Shown piece after piece: positions 10,948 to 22,830 of a DNA stretch of 64,000 nucleotides (positions are counted from its first letter, which is position 1; each line of letters begins with the position of its first letter). Made by a program: the position numbers and the translations under genes. The notes beneath the pieces were generated by a model. It saw only the letters and a program-made list of their open reading frames with translations, ran no database searches and was not told the origin of the DNA. This DNA comes from Serripes groenlandicus (taxonomy: Eukaryota; Mollusca; Bivalvia; Cardiida; Cardiidae), in NCBI GenBank assembly GCA_031761405.1, contig JASEVX010000017.1, forward strand, positions 12,596,043-12,660,042. The letters are read 5' to 3'.

Positions 10948-12045
10948 CTAAGATGGGCCGTTGAAACATTTGTATGCGAATAATATAGCTTCGCAGCGAA
11001 AGTAATACTCTGAATCAGTGGTGACTGATGTAGGGCTTGCACCTAAAACCATTATCAAAAACGTTTCACTGGTTGCAAGCATTAGCTCAGTATATACTTC
11101 ATGGCCAATATTGGTGTATATGCCACTAAGAAATAATCGTTTCTTATCATATGTTGCGCTACATTCTGTTATTCTATGTTTGATAACATCTAAATGTATA
11201 CGGCCACACAGATCACATGACGAAGGTGTTTCTGAAGCAACAGTCACCCACAATTTAGCCATAAAGGCTATTTTATGTGCAGCTATTCTTGTACCATAGA
11301 GATTATACAGGTTGCAGGCTGTGATTGATGTATGCAATCGACTGAACCTGACGAAATCAGTCGATTGCATCCTCATTAACCACTCATTAGTTTCCAACTG
11401 GTCAACAGCATTATTGATACATTGCTTCCATACTGGTTTATGTGGCAGGAAGCAACCGTCATTTACATACATATTCATAAGAAAATTCAAGTTGTATTTA
11501 TTCAACAATGAACATATATCTGGAATGTAACCACGTATTGATTTGGTCGGGTTATATACGAATTGCATAAATTTTCTCATGAAAATCTTTTTGCAAAGAG
11601 AGCTATTCTCAAGGCTCAATATTTTGTGCAGGAATATTAACTTCTTTTTGTCAATCAATGATGTGATTCGCTTAGTTCCAAGCATTGATTCGCACATATC
11701 AGACCTTGTTCTGATATTAAATCCCTGAATAGTTTTTACAATAAAATGTTGCAAACGGTTGAGCTTGAGTACGTCGCAACTTGTTATATTACTCCATAGC
11801 TCACACCCATACAAGGCTATTGGGATAATGATTGTGCTATACAGCTTAACAGAAGTTAATGGATTTAATGCATTAGGTCTCATACCAAGATCAGCCATTG
11901 CATAAAAGGCATTTTTTGCTTTCTGACAGCGTTCTGAAATGCGATTTGTTAATTTTAGAGATCCATCCTGTCGAATTCCGAGATGTACAACACTGTCAAT
12001 TTCGTGAATGTAGGATTCTCCCAGTAAAAACTTGACAGGGGCATT
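10948..12045 (-). pseudogene. LINE ORF2 C-terminal part, after the frameshift
   Basis: Continues the ORF2 reading frame: ALYGCELWSNITSCDVLKLN, a helical region, then CDLCGRIHLDVIKHRITEC and the terminal ALGASP-type region ending CFNGPS-stop at 10948. The first Met (MADLGMRPNALNP) is internal to the original protein, not a start. The first about 50 codons upstream of it are also in frame (SVVHLGIRQDGSLKL is visible), as expected for a continuous ORF2 before the shift. Confidence 0.85.
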
Positions 12046-14030
12046 TTTTTTTTGTTATCGTTAAATACAACGACATTGGATTTCTTGCAATTTACTTCGA
12101 ATTTCCATCTAAAGGAATACCTGTACACAATGTCAAGCAAATTTTGCAGATACATAGGCGTTAATGCAATTACAGATAAATCATCAGCAAACGCAGGATT
12201 CCCACAGTTAGCATGGATTGGCGAATAGAGACGTAGGCTATACTCTGAATTTTCAAGTTCTTTAAGTAAGTCATTTATAAAGATAAGATAATAAAATGTG
12301 GAAGCGACCCCTCCCTGACGTACGCCGCGTTTTACCGGGACTGGGAGTGATTTATTGCCATTTGCCATGACAAAGCAATTCAAGTTTGTATAGGAATCCC
12401 TTATTATCCTCCATACTTTTCCAACTATTCCTAGATTATGGAGTTTATAAAATAGCGCATTGTGCCATACGCTATCAAAGGCACATTTAAAGTCAATGAA
12501 AGCCACGAATGCTTTACTATGTAGATCCGCGAGTTCGTTAATAGTTTCCTGTAGACAAAACGCGGCTGTAATACAACTTAGCCCTTTTTGAAACCCTTGT
12601 TGCTGTGGAGATGGAAATATGGTTTTATTACATAATAATAAAGAATGCATTCTATCTACCAATATCTTCTCAAAGATTTTGCAGAATGACGGTATCAGTG
12701 AAATTGGCCTATAGCTAGTAGGGTCATTTTTTGGCTTTCCGGAGCCTTTGTAGATCGGTACTATGTAACTATTACGCCAGGAGTCGGGTGTACTTTCAAA
12801 GCGTAGAATAGAGTTAAAGAGCTCTACCAAGGCATGCACTATTGGTGTTTTACCATATATAATATGTTCATTAGTGATGTTGTCATGAGATGGACTTTTC
12901 CCACGTTTAAGGTCAACTAAAGCCTTTTTAACCTCGTCACATGTGAACTCGCGTTCTACTGTTTGTGAGAGCGTTATTGTAGTAGGATTTAGTCTAGCAT
13001 AATTTTCCAGCGTTTCATCGACTTCTATTTCAAGTTTACTTTTGGGATTTAACGCGTGTGTATCAAATATATCAGTAAAGTATTTTTCAAACCCGCTTAT
13101 GACATTTTCAGCTTTATAGTTAATATCTTTATATATTATTTCTGATGTGTGTTGACGGGGTGTTTTCTTATGACGTTTCATTAAATTCCAAAATAGACGA
13201 GAGTCTAGCTGAGAACATCGTTCGAGTTCTCGGAAAATATTGTTTATGTAATTGTTCGATGCTATACGTTGGGTTTTTCTGAATTCTCGTTTGGCCGCCT
13301 TATAATTAAAATATGAGGGATAATACATACCACGTGGTCTCCCTTCAATTAACCATATTTTGCGTTTGTCTCGCGAGTAAGTGTGAGCCGCCTTTACTTC
13401 GGCAGTCCAATATGGTTTCGCGTGTATATTAAATTTGCGTTTAGGAAGGGTTTCGAGTGATGCATTGTTAATCGCTGCTACGATGTAATCCGATAATTGG
13501 TTTGGTGTAGTATAGCTATGTATAATATCGGTCAAGAGGCTATCCTCCAGTTTTTTGTGATATTCTTCTATGATATCATCTGTACATTTATTCCATGCGA
13601 CTCTGTCGCTGTGTTGATATTGTTGGGCTTGTTCCGACAATTGCGGCAGTTCGATTTTAGCGATTAAGGGTAAATGGTCAGACGTAATTACTTCTTTTTC
13701 GGATATCGTTACAATGTCCTTGCATTTCTTAATGAACGACGTTTCGACAAGTATATGATCGATAATTGCCCGGGTTTTTATATATGTATATTCAATGTTT
13801 GGAAACAATGGGGTATTACAAAGGGATAATAATCCTGAATCGGACAGAAAGTCACTGAATAACCTATCCTTTTCCGATTGGTGCCCGTTATTCTTAGTTT
13901 GTACATATGACAATAATTTTGAATTAAAGTCTCCTAAAAGGATAACGTTGCCGTTTTCTGAACAACTGTGTGTAATTGCACTCAGACAATACAACGTTTC
14001 TGCATATTTATCAATGCAACTATCTGTTGT
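11955..14030 (-). pseudogene. LINE ORF2: endonuclease end plus reverse transcriptase
   Basis: The frame opens at the truncation point, not at a real start. Early motifs are those of the exonuclease-endonuclease-phosphatase fold: LLGDFNSKL, IIDHILVE and SDHLPLIAKI. The reverse transcriptase follows with SYRPISLIPSFCKIFEKIL, FIDFKCAFDSVWHNALFYKL, GVRQGGVASTFYYLIFINDL and the catalytic AFADDLSV. The protein would copy its own RNA at a nicked target. After NCKKSNVVVFNDNKKK the frame is lost near a run of nine to ten T on the plus strand (about 12046-12055), and true homology continues in the frame of the next entry. A homopolymer shift could be biological decay or a sequencing error. Confidence 0.88.
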
Positions 14031-14036
14031 TCTGTA

Positions 14037-14310
14037 GTTGTATATTACGTAGTTATTACCATTCTGTAGTTGTTTATTTAGTAGTTATTACCATTCTGTA
14101 GTTGTATATTTAGTAGTTATTACCATTCTGTAGTTGTTTATTACGTAGTTATTACCATTCTGTAGTTGTATATTTAGTAGTTATTACCATTCTGTAGTTG
14201 TATATTTAGTAGTTATTACCATTCTGTAGTTGTATATTTAGTAGTTATAACCATTCTGTAGTTGTATATTAAGTAGTTATTACCATTTTATAGTTGTTCA
14301 TTTAGTATGC
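14037..14310. repeat. 32-bp minisatellite, right part
   Basis: Eight or so units (TAGTTATTACCATTCTGTAG type) continuing the array interrupted by the LINE. The units here are a distinct subtype with ACCATTCTG in place of ACCGTCCTG, so arrays on the two sides of the LINE have homogenised separately. Confidence 0.9.
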
Positions 14311-14448
14311 ATAAATATAACTAAAATAGCACACTATAAAGTAAAGCTATTTTTAGAAGTGTTCTTCGAAGTTCTCGAGTGCAGATTTTTTACACATTTT
14401 ATGACGTAATATCTTACGTTTCTGCTACATAACATCCACTCCATTTTT

Positions 14449-16256
14449 AGCTCACCTATGCACGAAGTGCAAGGTGAGCTATTGGGATCACATTTTGTCC
14501 GGCGTCCGTCCGTCGTGCGTCGTGCGTCGTGCGTCGTGCGTCGTGCGTCGTCAACATTTGAGCTTGTTAACACTCTACAGGCTACATTTTGCATCCAATC
14601 TTCATGAAAGTTTATCAGAACGTTCATCTCCATAAAATCTTGGACAAGTTCGAAACTGGGCCATATGAGGTCAAAAACGAGGTCACTAGGTCAAATTGAA
14701 GCGAAATCTTGTTAACACTCTGGAGGCCACATTTTCAACTTGAGCATGTTGAAACTTTATCAGAATGTTTGTCTTAATGATATGTAGGTCAAGTTCGAAC
14801 ATGGGTCACGTCGGGTCAAGAAGTAGGTCACTAGGCCAAATTGAAGGAAAATCTTGTTAACACTCCAGAGGCCGCAATTTTTGCTTAAGCAGTTTGAAAT
14901 TTTGTCAGAATGTTTGTCTTAAAAATATCTAGGTCAAGTTCAAATATGGGTTATGCCGGGTCAAAAACTAGGTCACTATGTCAAATTGAAGGAAAATCTT
15001 GTTAACACTTCGGATGCCGCATTTTTTGCTTCAGCAACTTGAAATTTGGTCAGAATGTTTGTCTTAAAGATATCTAGGTCAAGTTCAAATATGGGTCATA
15101 TCGGGTCAGAAACTAGGTCACTAAGCCAAATTGAGGGAAAATCTTGTTAACTCTGTAGAAGCTGCATATTTTGCTTCAGCGGCTTGAAATTTGTTCAGAA
15201 TGTTGAGCTAAATGATATCTAGGCCAAGTTCGAATATGGGTCATGCCGGGTCAAAAACTAGATCACTAGGCCAAATTGAAGGAAAATCTTGTTAACACTT
15301 TGGATGCCTCATTTTTTGCTTCAGCAGCTTGAAATTTTGTCAGAATGTTTGTCTTAAAGATATCTAGGTCAAGTTTAAATATGGGCCATATTGGATCAGA
15401 AACTAGGTCACAAGGCCAAATTAAGGGAAAATCTTGTTAGCTCTGTAGAAGCCGCATGTTTTGCTTCAGCGGCTTGAAATTTGTTCAGAATGTTGAGCTG
15501 AATGATATCTAGGCCAAGTTCGAATATGGGTCATGCCGGGTCAAAAACTAGATCACTAGGCCAAATTGAAGGAAAATCTTGTTAACACTTTGGATGCCTC
15601 ATTTTTTGCTTCAGCAGCTTGAAATTTTGTCAGAATGTTTGTCTTAAAGATATCTAGGTCAAGTTTAAATATGGGCCATATTGGATCAGAAACTAGGTCA
15701 CAAGGCCAAATTAAGGGAAAATCTTGTTAGCTCTGTAGAAGCCGCATGTTTTGCTTCAGCGGCTTGAAATTTGTTCAGAATGTTGAGCTGAATGATATTT
15801 AGGCCAAGTTCGAATATGGGTCATGCCGGGTCAAAAACTAGGTCACTAGATCAAATTGAAGGAAAATCTTGTGAACACTTTGGATGCCACATTTTTTGCT
15901 TCAGCAGCTTGAAATTTGGTCAGAATGTTTGTCTGAATTATATCTAGGTCAAGTTCGAATATGGGTCATATTGGATCAGAAACTAGGTCAATAAAGGAAA
16001 ATATTGTTCAAACTCCGGAGGCCGCATATTTACTTTGAGCAAGTTGAAACTTTGTCAGAATGTTGTCTTAATGATATCTAGTCTATGTAGGAATATGGGT
16101 CATATCAGGTAAAAAAATATAGATCACTAGGCCAAATGAAGGAAAATATTGTTAACACTGTGGAGGATGCATTCAGAATAATTGTCTTGATGTGTTTTGC
16201 ATTGCAGTACATTGTATAATTAAGGTGAGCGATCCAGGGCCATCATGGCCCTCTTG
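14449..16256 (+). mobile_element. Helentron-like non-autonomous element with tandem-repeat core
   Basis: The left end is a perfect-stem hairpin (AGCTCACC...GGTGAGCT, 14449-14480). Near the right end the same word returns inverted (GGTGAGC), followed by a terminal hairpin GGGCCATCATGGCCC and the end TCTTG. After an 8-bp repeat (CGTCGTG, about 14511-14550) the core is a tandem array of about 145-bp units with a 290-bp higher-order copy (15251 and 15541 begin matching stretches). This asymmetric inverted-repeat layout with a minisatellite core is described for Helentron-associated and Pearl-like elements in bivalves. There is no replicase gene. Confidence 0.7.
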
Positions 16257-17329
16257 TTTAGTGGTTATTTGCAATGTGGGCGGAATATTTAAGACTAATG
16301 GCTAATCAGTTAAAACAAGCATACTTTTAGACTAAAAGAACTCAAGAAGAAACTTGCTCAGTGAATTCAAGGGACATATCGGGATGTCCAAAAAAGGAAG
16401 TTTGAACAAGTTTTCTAAAAGACTTGACTGGAGCCATATGATGGCATATCCATGGCCGACACGGATTTATATGGGCATGCCTTGTGCTGTGTGTTCTGAA
16501 CAAAATTTAAAAACAAAAATGTGATAAAGGATGTAATAATCAAAAATGAATCTAACAATGCACATTGCATGTCAGGACCAATGCGATGCTTTAACAGAAT
16601 CCACCCTGCAGCTAAACATCATTCAAGGAAGTATAAAAACATCTTGCAAAACAGTTAAATTCTTAAGAATTGGAAAATGCATGATTGATTTTAATTCGAA
16701 AGCATTGTGAGAAGTATAATTGCACATTGTCAACAATTTGACCTTTTATCACAATGCTTTCAAAAATCATATGCTGTAAGATCAAATTTCATCTTCATAA
16801 GATAAACACAAATGTAAGTTTCATACCTTCTGGTGTATTAAATTTAACAGAAAGAGGTTTTTTATATAGATATAATTCTTCTTTATCATCAGTAATTATA
16901 ATAATCATATGTGAATTAAAATTTTGATTTATATGTATAACCCCCTCAATGGCTACTTTTTCTGAACACAACTGGGGAATTGGCCCCCTTTCAAAATATT
17001 ATAGAAGCAACTTTGCCCAAATTTACCCAAATGAAAAATGTATAAAAATACCAAAATACACTGGAATCCTCAAAATTTACCAAATTCTAAAAGAATGCCC
17101 CAAATATCTACTGAAGCAGAATTTAGTGAAGATTGGAATTTTCTGCACACATGGGGTGAGAACTGGTTTTATCTCCAGGACATGTAGCGTGATTAAAATA
17201 AGATTAAAGCTTGTTTCGCATATTAGGCTATTTAAAAGGAAAAAGTAGAAAAAGGTATAATTGTGTTTGTAATCCCATTCTTTAATTATAATTTTATTTT
17301 ATATAAATATGATTTTATTTGCAGTTATT
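16257..17329. other. stretch with no supported gene
   Basis: AT-rich unique-looking DNA. A 99-codon plus-strand frame (16949-17248) has no recognisable motif and low-complexity Lys/Ile composition, so I do not call it. Around 16690-16770 there are remnants resembling the TTAA-type MITE arms (GCATTGTGAGAAGTATAATT, TTGACCTTTTATCACAATGC). Confidence 0.35.
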
Positions 17330-18872
17330 AGTCGCCGGGCAGAAGCCCGCGACTTCTATTTTTAATAGGTTTTCGGAAATGACATGGGAGGGGGGGGTTA
17401 TTATTATAAAAAAAAATTTTTAATGTCTTGAACATGTTACAAATGCGTTTGTTTAAAAACACTAAGTTATGACACATCTAAAATAAAATAAATATTCCGA
17501 TGTTTTAAGTATGTGCAGTTTCTTTATTTTGACTGGCATTTACGTTTTTGTGTTTTATTTACGAAGACAAAACAGTCCCTATTAGCTAGAAAGGGATACT
17601 TTATTTTCATAAACTATGTAATCAAAAGGCGATAACTACAAACCTTTACGTCGCACAGTCTAATTTGTTAACATACGCGCACCTGCGCAGCAGACTATCG
17701 ATATGAAAATCACGTCAAATTCTCCTTTTAATAGATAAGTATCAACATAAACTGGTAACTGAAACAAAAATAAGAATTATTTGTGAAAATATGTCTCAAA
17801 TATAAGCCTGTTTATCGGTCGTGAATGTCGAAACGCCTTTTCCTCAGTTCGTGACCTAGTTTCATATTGCCAAAATGTAAACAAAGCGAAGTAACCGGAA
17901 GGAAAATGTAAACTTAGAAAAGTGACTTGTTTATGCAGACAAAAAATGTCGCACGACAAATTGATTTCTTAAACGTCACGAAACGAGTGCATGGGTCGAA
18001 TATAGGAGAAAGACAGATACTATAGAAATGCTTTTTTCTCTCGAATGCAGTGGAATAAAACATGCACTAAAGCTTTGCCTGAATCTTTATTCACTTTCTT
18101 CGATGTCTGACACTACGACTCGATCTTGAGGGTCGACATTTCGAAAGAATGCTCAAACACCTTATTACAGATAGATAGCTAATATTACACACTTAAATGA
18201 TTAAATATATGTGATATTAAATGATGATTTGGCTTGAAACAAATTAAGAAAAGAACAAACTCTGATAAACAATAGAATAGAAATAAAGAAAATCTGCTCT
18301 TTCGCACCCAATTAATTTCATACTTGCCACCTATTAAATATTAATGGGACTCGCAACTGGCATTTCTCTTGCGCCAAACATATATTGTATGCATCAACGA
18401 TTTAGATAAACAATTTAGCTGATATGTTGTTTCAAGTGTGGTCTACTTTTTAAACATATGAGGATAAATTTTAACATCTGTGAAATATTTATTATAATTA
18501 TTATTAAAAAGGAGGAAGTTCATGTCTTCAGCAATTTAACCGTTTTCCCAATGTTTTAAGCGTTTAAAGGTTTTCATTGTTGCTTCAGACATGGAAAGGG
18601 TTTAATAGCTTTTTATTGCATGTAGATTTAAATCCCAAAATGTATTAATTTGTTGTGGTTTTATTGACAAATACAAAACATCCAAAATCCTGACCAAAAG
18701 AAATCCTGAAATATGTAGATCTATGTGGAATTTTAAAAATCCCGGAATTAGTCCTTATGAAAACATTATGTGTATGTTTAGACTAATGAAAGTCAAGAAT
18801 ACATGTGTGTTAAAAAATAAATTAATGCAGTCTTTTCCGGCGACATTGATGCCTTGCATCAACTTTCTCTTG
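17330..18872 (+). mobile_element. Helentron-like non-autonomous element, second type
   Basis: Begins with the hairpin AGTCGCCGGGCAGAAGCCCGCGACT (stem GTCGCCGGGC/GCCCGCGAC). Near the right end GGCGAC is followed by the terminal hairpin TTGATGCCTTGCATCAA and ends TCTCTTG before TTG. The interior (1.5 kb) has no long frame or tandem array. The start, including AATAGGTTTTCGGAAATGAC, is shared with the short element at 45712-46010, confirming a family. Confidence 0.65.
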
Positions 18873-18995
18873 TTGTCTGATATTAAAACAGCAGTCAATG
18901 ATATTCTGCATCAAGTTTTATTTTAAAACAGAATGTATTTAGAACATACACTCATGGAATAACAGTTCTTATGGCGTATAATACTATTCATATAA

Positions 18996-19365
18996 TTATA
19001 AGCAGTTAGTGATATACCCCTTGGTCATTGGTATCTGTCTATACAATGAAAATATCATGCATCTTTGACTGTGGGGTAATATCCTTTCCTGCATACACAT
19101 CAAAACAGTAAATGGATGCAGAGCAACCTGTACAATCATGGACTCACAGCTGTTATGGCGATACTGGGAGAGGAAGTTCATATAGGCAGTTAGTGATCTA
19201 TCTTTTGGTCATTGGTGCCTGTCAAAACAATGAAAATTGCATGCATCTTTGACTGTGGGATAATATAACTTCATGCATCATCATCAAACAAGGGAATATA
19301 TTAAGAGAAACCCTTTTACTGATGGAATTACAGCTGTTATATGACAATGACAGGAGAGGAACTTA
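18996..19365. repeat. two-unit tandem duplication, about 181 bp
   Basis: GGTCATTGGTATCTGTCTAT, ATGCATCTTTGACTGTGGG and CACAGCTGTTATGGCGAT recur about 181 bp later with substitutions. I see no coding signal. Confidence 0.7.
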
Positions 19366-19544
19366 AGCTGATTTCATACAATACTAATGGATTCATACAA
19401 GGTAATGTTTTAAATATTAATGGATAAGTTTATCAAAACCATATCAAGCTTGTTTTATCTAATTAAATGCAGTATATATAAAGAAAGTCCTGTACATTGA
19501 TTGTACAGTTCGTGTTTTTTATGATCAAGTTTTGTTTGATGTCC

Positions 19545-20225
19545 GTCGATTACACGCCATCAACAATTGCCTTGTGAACAATCTCTCTGCTAAGTTTAAA
19601 TATATCCATTCATAGGTCACTCCACCAAATTGAAGGAAAATCGTGTTAGTATAGAAACCACACTTTTTCTTCAGCAGCTTGAAGCTTTATCAAAATGTTT
19701 GTCTTGACAATATCTAGGCCTAGTAAGAATAAGGGTTATAGTGGGTCAAAAACTAGGTCACTAGACCAATTTGAAGGAACATTTTGTTAACACTCAGAAA
19801 GTTTCAATGCTGCATTTTAATTTTAACATGTTGAAATTTTGTCATAATTGGTAGTGTCCCTGGTGAAATCTAGACTAAAATATAGGTCATGTTGGATACA
19901 AATTTAAAAAACAATGAGGTCAAAAGAAAACATTTGAGAAGAATCTTATAAACACCCTTGACCTCCCGGTTTACTTCAGCATCTTAAAACTTTGTCAGAA
20001 TGTTTGTCCTGATGATTATTGATATCTAGGCCAAGTTGAAATATTGGTCAAGTCGGGTCAAACCTAAGGTCACTAGACCAAATTAAAGGAAAATCTTGTT
20101 AACACTCTGACAGCTGTTCTTTTAATGTTAGAATATTGAAACTTTGGCAGAATGGATGTTTTGAACATTGCTTTTATCCCAGAAACTATGTCACTAGGCC
20201 TAATTGAAGGAACAACTTGTTTTTT
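19545..20225 (+). mobile_element. degenerate relative of the 14449-16256 element
   Basis: Carries the same core words (CAAATTGAAGGAAAATC, GTCAAAAACTAGGTCACTAG, TTTGTCAGAATGTTTGTC) and a GTCCGTCGATTACACGCC piece resembling the CGTCCG region of the intact element. Both hairpin ends are missing. Confidence 0.65.
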
Positions 20226-20365
20226 AACTATTGTTATTTTTTACCTTTCTGTATTGAATATGTGTATGTTCACGTGATGAATTGAATGTTAAAATTGTTA
20301 AAGATTTGACTGCACCAAACGATAAAGTAGGAATATTGTACAACAACAGTCTCAGTTCCGACAGC

Positions 20366-20382
20366 TTGTAACAGATTCCTTT
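20366..20382. repeat. LINE target-site duplication, left copy
   Basis: TTGTAACAGATTCCTTT, repeated exactly at 22492-22508. It brackets the LINE fragment. Confidence 0.9.
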
Positions 20383-21057
20383 TCACCGATTATTTTCATC
20401 CTTTTTATAAATGATCTTATCGAATATTTAAGACAAGAATGCAAAACGGGTATTTTAGTATCTAATAACATTGAAGAGATTCTTGACCTTTTGTTTGCAG
20501 ACGACGTTTCTTGTGTATCCGACACTGTATTTCGCTTACAGCAGCAGTTAAATACTATCCAAAGATATTGTCAAACAGTAGGAATGAAATGTTTTTCCGA
20601 AATGGTGGTATTATAAAGCAAAACAAGAAATGGTTTTATAACGGAAAAGAAATTAAAACTGTCTCCTGGGGCTATGAATATAGCCATACTATTGAGAAAG
20701 TTCATATCAACTTCTGTAAACGCATTAGTTGTCTAAATCAGAATACTGAAGATTTCTTTGCTTTAAGTGAATGTGGTAGATATCCTCTTGCTGTATCATA
20801 TATGTTACAATGCTTTAAATTCTGGCTTAAGCTGACGGAAATGTCAACTACAAGATACCCAAAGCAATGTTATTATATGCTCAGATGACTCGATGAAATT
20901 GGCAGAAATACATGGGCGACTAAAATAAAACATTTATTACATGCAAATGGTTTTGGGTTTGTGTGGATATCTGATGGAATAGGAGATTCGTCCCAATTTC
21001 TGGAGATATTTAGACAACTTTTAATGGATTGTTCTCTCCAAGTCTTGCAACAAAAAA
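20383..21057 (+). pseudogene. reverse transcriptase fragment of the truncated LINE
   Basis: In one plus frame the translation reads SPIIFILFINDLIEYL, then LLFADDVSCVSDT with the catalytic FADD, then LQQQLNTIQRYCQTVGMK. After that a frame change leads into VFRNGG and the 125-codon open stretch (20511-20888) with CKRISCLNQNTEDFFALSEC-like connection-region sequence. The N-terminal reverse transcriptase motifs and endonuclease are missing because of the 5' truncation. Not functional. Confidence 0.8.
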
Positions 21058-21068
21058 TAGGTGATTCA

Positions 21069-21669
21069 TCAATTAATCTTCGACCAATCATCTGGCTGTA
21101 TGGCCTGTCTCATTCTAAAATTCTCGTCATAAGAACGCCACGCAAATGATCCCCGCGACCGAGATTCTGCTTCCATAATCAGAGACATATATTGCAGCAA
21201 CTCCCCCGCCTTCTCAGGCTGTTTTTTAATTAGTACTGCTGCAAATATTATGAATGCATCGGTCCACTCCCGGATATTTTGTATCGATTTGGTTGGTCTT
21301 GGTTTTATTTCAACCTGTCCGGTCTCACTTATCGAGAATGTCGAACTTGACACATTCTCCGAGCCCTTTTTCAAAAGCGATGCCAGGTTGAAATAAATCC
21401 CCAGACCAAATACTTTGAAACATTTCCTTCGAAACATGCATCGTTAAAACATCGTCCGTACACCGAAAGGCCGATGCGGGTAACGCAAAATTCTCTAGCA
21501 CGGGGACACTTGCTCCAGGTTCCTGTCGAAGCAAAGCTTCGAACGGGTTGTTACCACTTTCTTGTTCTTCCGACGCAAGTCGAACAACTTCGACGGCTTC
21601 CGGCACTGTATAAGGCTCCCTCCTCGCACTCGTACTAGCCCTCCTCGGAACTCGACGTGTCCTCGGCAT
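21069..21669 (-). pseudogene. gag-like fragment, probably of a tyrosine-recombinase (DIRS-like) retroelement
   Basis: Two overlapping minus-strand frames form one protein with a frameshift near 21395. The first runs from MPRTRRVPRRASTSARREPY to MHVSKEMFQSIW. The second continues GLGIYFNLASLLKKGSENVS, IREWTDAFIIFAAVL, KAGELLQYMSLI and SFAWRSYDENFRMRQAIQ. The W-x-x-Y/F-D-x-x-F-R pattern after a helical region is what I associate with gag-like proteins of DIRS-type elements in invertebrates. It sits inside the LINE at 20383-22491, so it inserted later. No recombinase or RT of its own is present. Confidence 0.5.
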
Positions 21670-21884
21670 GACTTAATTATTTATTTTTCAATTTTATTTA
21701 AAGACGTTAACACGTGGGCAAGATAACCTTGAAGTAAAGCAAATTATTATAAATATTTTAAATCACTACTAAATACGGAAATATATTTATCAATTGATAT
21801 GTCCTTTAATAATCGTCGTATATTATCAAATTTCAGATGCTCAAGCCATTGTTTAAATATTGAAAAGAGGTAGACATCAACAAA

Positions 21885-22070
21885 TTGATCATAACTGACG
21901 TTTTTGTGATTTGTGCCTTAAACGAAAGATACATGTGGTGGAGGATGAGTTCCATTTCTTGATGGTATGTCCTGCTTATGATGATATCAGGACTTTATAC
22001 TTCCACGCGAAATGGAAATCATCATATCCAACAAAAGAAATATTCAATGATAATGGCTGATCCCAGACCG
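21885..22070 (+). pseudogene. LINE ORF2 C-terminal tail
   Basis: Translation gives CLKRKIHVVEDEFHFLMVCP followed by AYDDIRTLYF. This is the C-x(n)-E-D-E-x-H-F-x(3)-C-P zinc-knuckle-like signature at the end of many LINE ORF2 proteins. It continues the element broken by the insertion ending about 21775. Confidence 0.75.
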
Positions 22071-22491
22071 ATGTGCATAAAATCTCTTGCGAAATTTTTG
22101 GTCGAGTTGTTTAAAATCAGGAAGTTAAGTTATATGGAAATTACTATAAGCTAAGCCATACATGTTTTCAATTCCTGTATTATTAGATTAAACATCATTC
22201 TTATATGTATTGTATAAATTGTGCATAACTGGCATGAACTCTCTATATGAAAACAATTTAGTTTACTATTCGGTTAATATTAAATTATGTGTAACAGATT
22301 TTATGTATTAACCCTTTCCTTTGTGCAACACAATTGTAACAAACAACTTTGAAAACATATGGACCTTATGATAGAGATATTATTACTTCAAACTCTCTAA
22401 TGTGATGTCACTCATGTGGACTTATTTTGTATATGTAAATTTGTATAATGGGCCAGAGGCCTAAGTTATTGAATAAACATATTGTATTGTA

Positions 22492-22508
22492 TTGTAACAG
22501 ATTCCTTT
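22492..22508. repeat. LINE target-site duplication, right copy
   Basis: Exact repeat of 20366-20382, directly after the LINE tail ATTGTATTGTA. Confidence 0.9.
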
Positions 22509-22574
22509 ATCATGGTAGTCACATACCTACAGCTTAGACCCATTATAGACGCTGTGCTCGTGATGACGCTTTTT

Positions 22575-22830
22575 CATATTAGTTATTACCATTCTGTAGT
22601 TTTATATTCAGTAGTTATTATTACCAGTCTGTAGCTGTTTATTTAGTAGTTATAACCAATATGTTGTTGTTTATTTAGTACTAATTATCATTCTGTAGTT
22701 GTATATTTAGTAGTTATTACCGATTTCCAGGTGGTAATCTAGTTGTTTTTACCATTATCCAGTTGTCGTTATAGTTGTTAATGTAGTCATTGTTACCGCT
22801 GAGCAGTTGTTTATTTAGTAATTGTTACCG
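22575..22830. repeat. outlying block of the 32-bp minisatellite
   Basis: Degenerate units (GTAGTTATTACCATTCTGTAG, TATTTAGTAGTTATAACC). This is 8 kb from the main array, which suggests the intervening mobile elements split a formerly longer array. Confidence 0.8.

Larger units (their letters stand above)
10646..14036 (-). mobile_element. APE-type non-LTR retrotransposon (LINE), 5'-truncated
   Basis: A 3.4-kb minus-strand LINE inserted in the 32-bp minisatellite. It keeps the end of an AP-endonuclease-like domain, a full reverse transcriptase, the C-terminal zinc-knuckle-like region and a 3' UTR with a (CA)n tract. The 3' end (minus strand ...GAATGAATGAA) meets the minisatellite at CCGTCCT, the same position as the shorter copy at 5180. 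The 5' end is cut within the endonuclease. The fold order is that of the Jockey/CR1-like LINEs; I cannot place the clade more exactly. Confidence 0.88.
20383..22491 (+). mobile_element. 5'-truncated LINE with 17-bp target-site duplication
   Basis: Starts inside the reverse transcriptase (SPIIFILFINDLIEYL) and ends GGGCCAGAGGCCT...GAATAAACATATTGTATTGT, a typical LINE 3' end with short terminal repeats. Exact 17-bp direct repeats flank it. It is interrupted at about 21058-21775 by sequence of a different retroelement on the opposite strand. It is a different family from the LINE at 10646. Confidence 0.85.

Noticed and set aside
10755..10983. histidine/threonine/tyrosine-rich frames
   Set aside because: Translations of the CA/TA microsatellite in the LINE 3' UTR.
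16949..17248. 99-codon plus-strand frame
   Set aside because: No motif, Lys/Ile-rich composition expected of AT-rich DNA, no neighbour or duplicate support.
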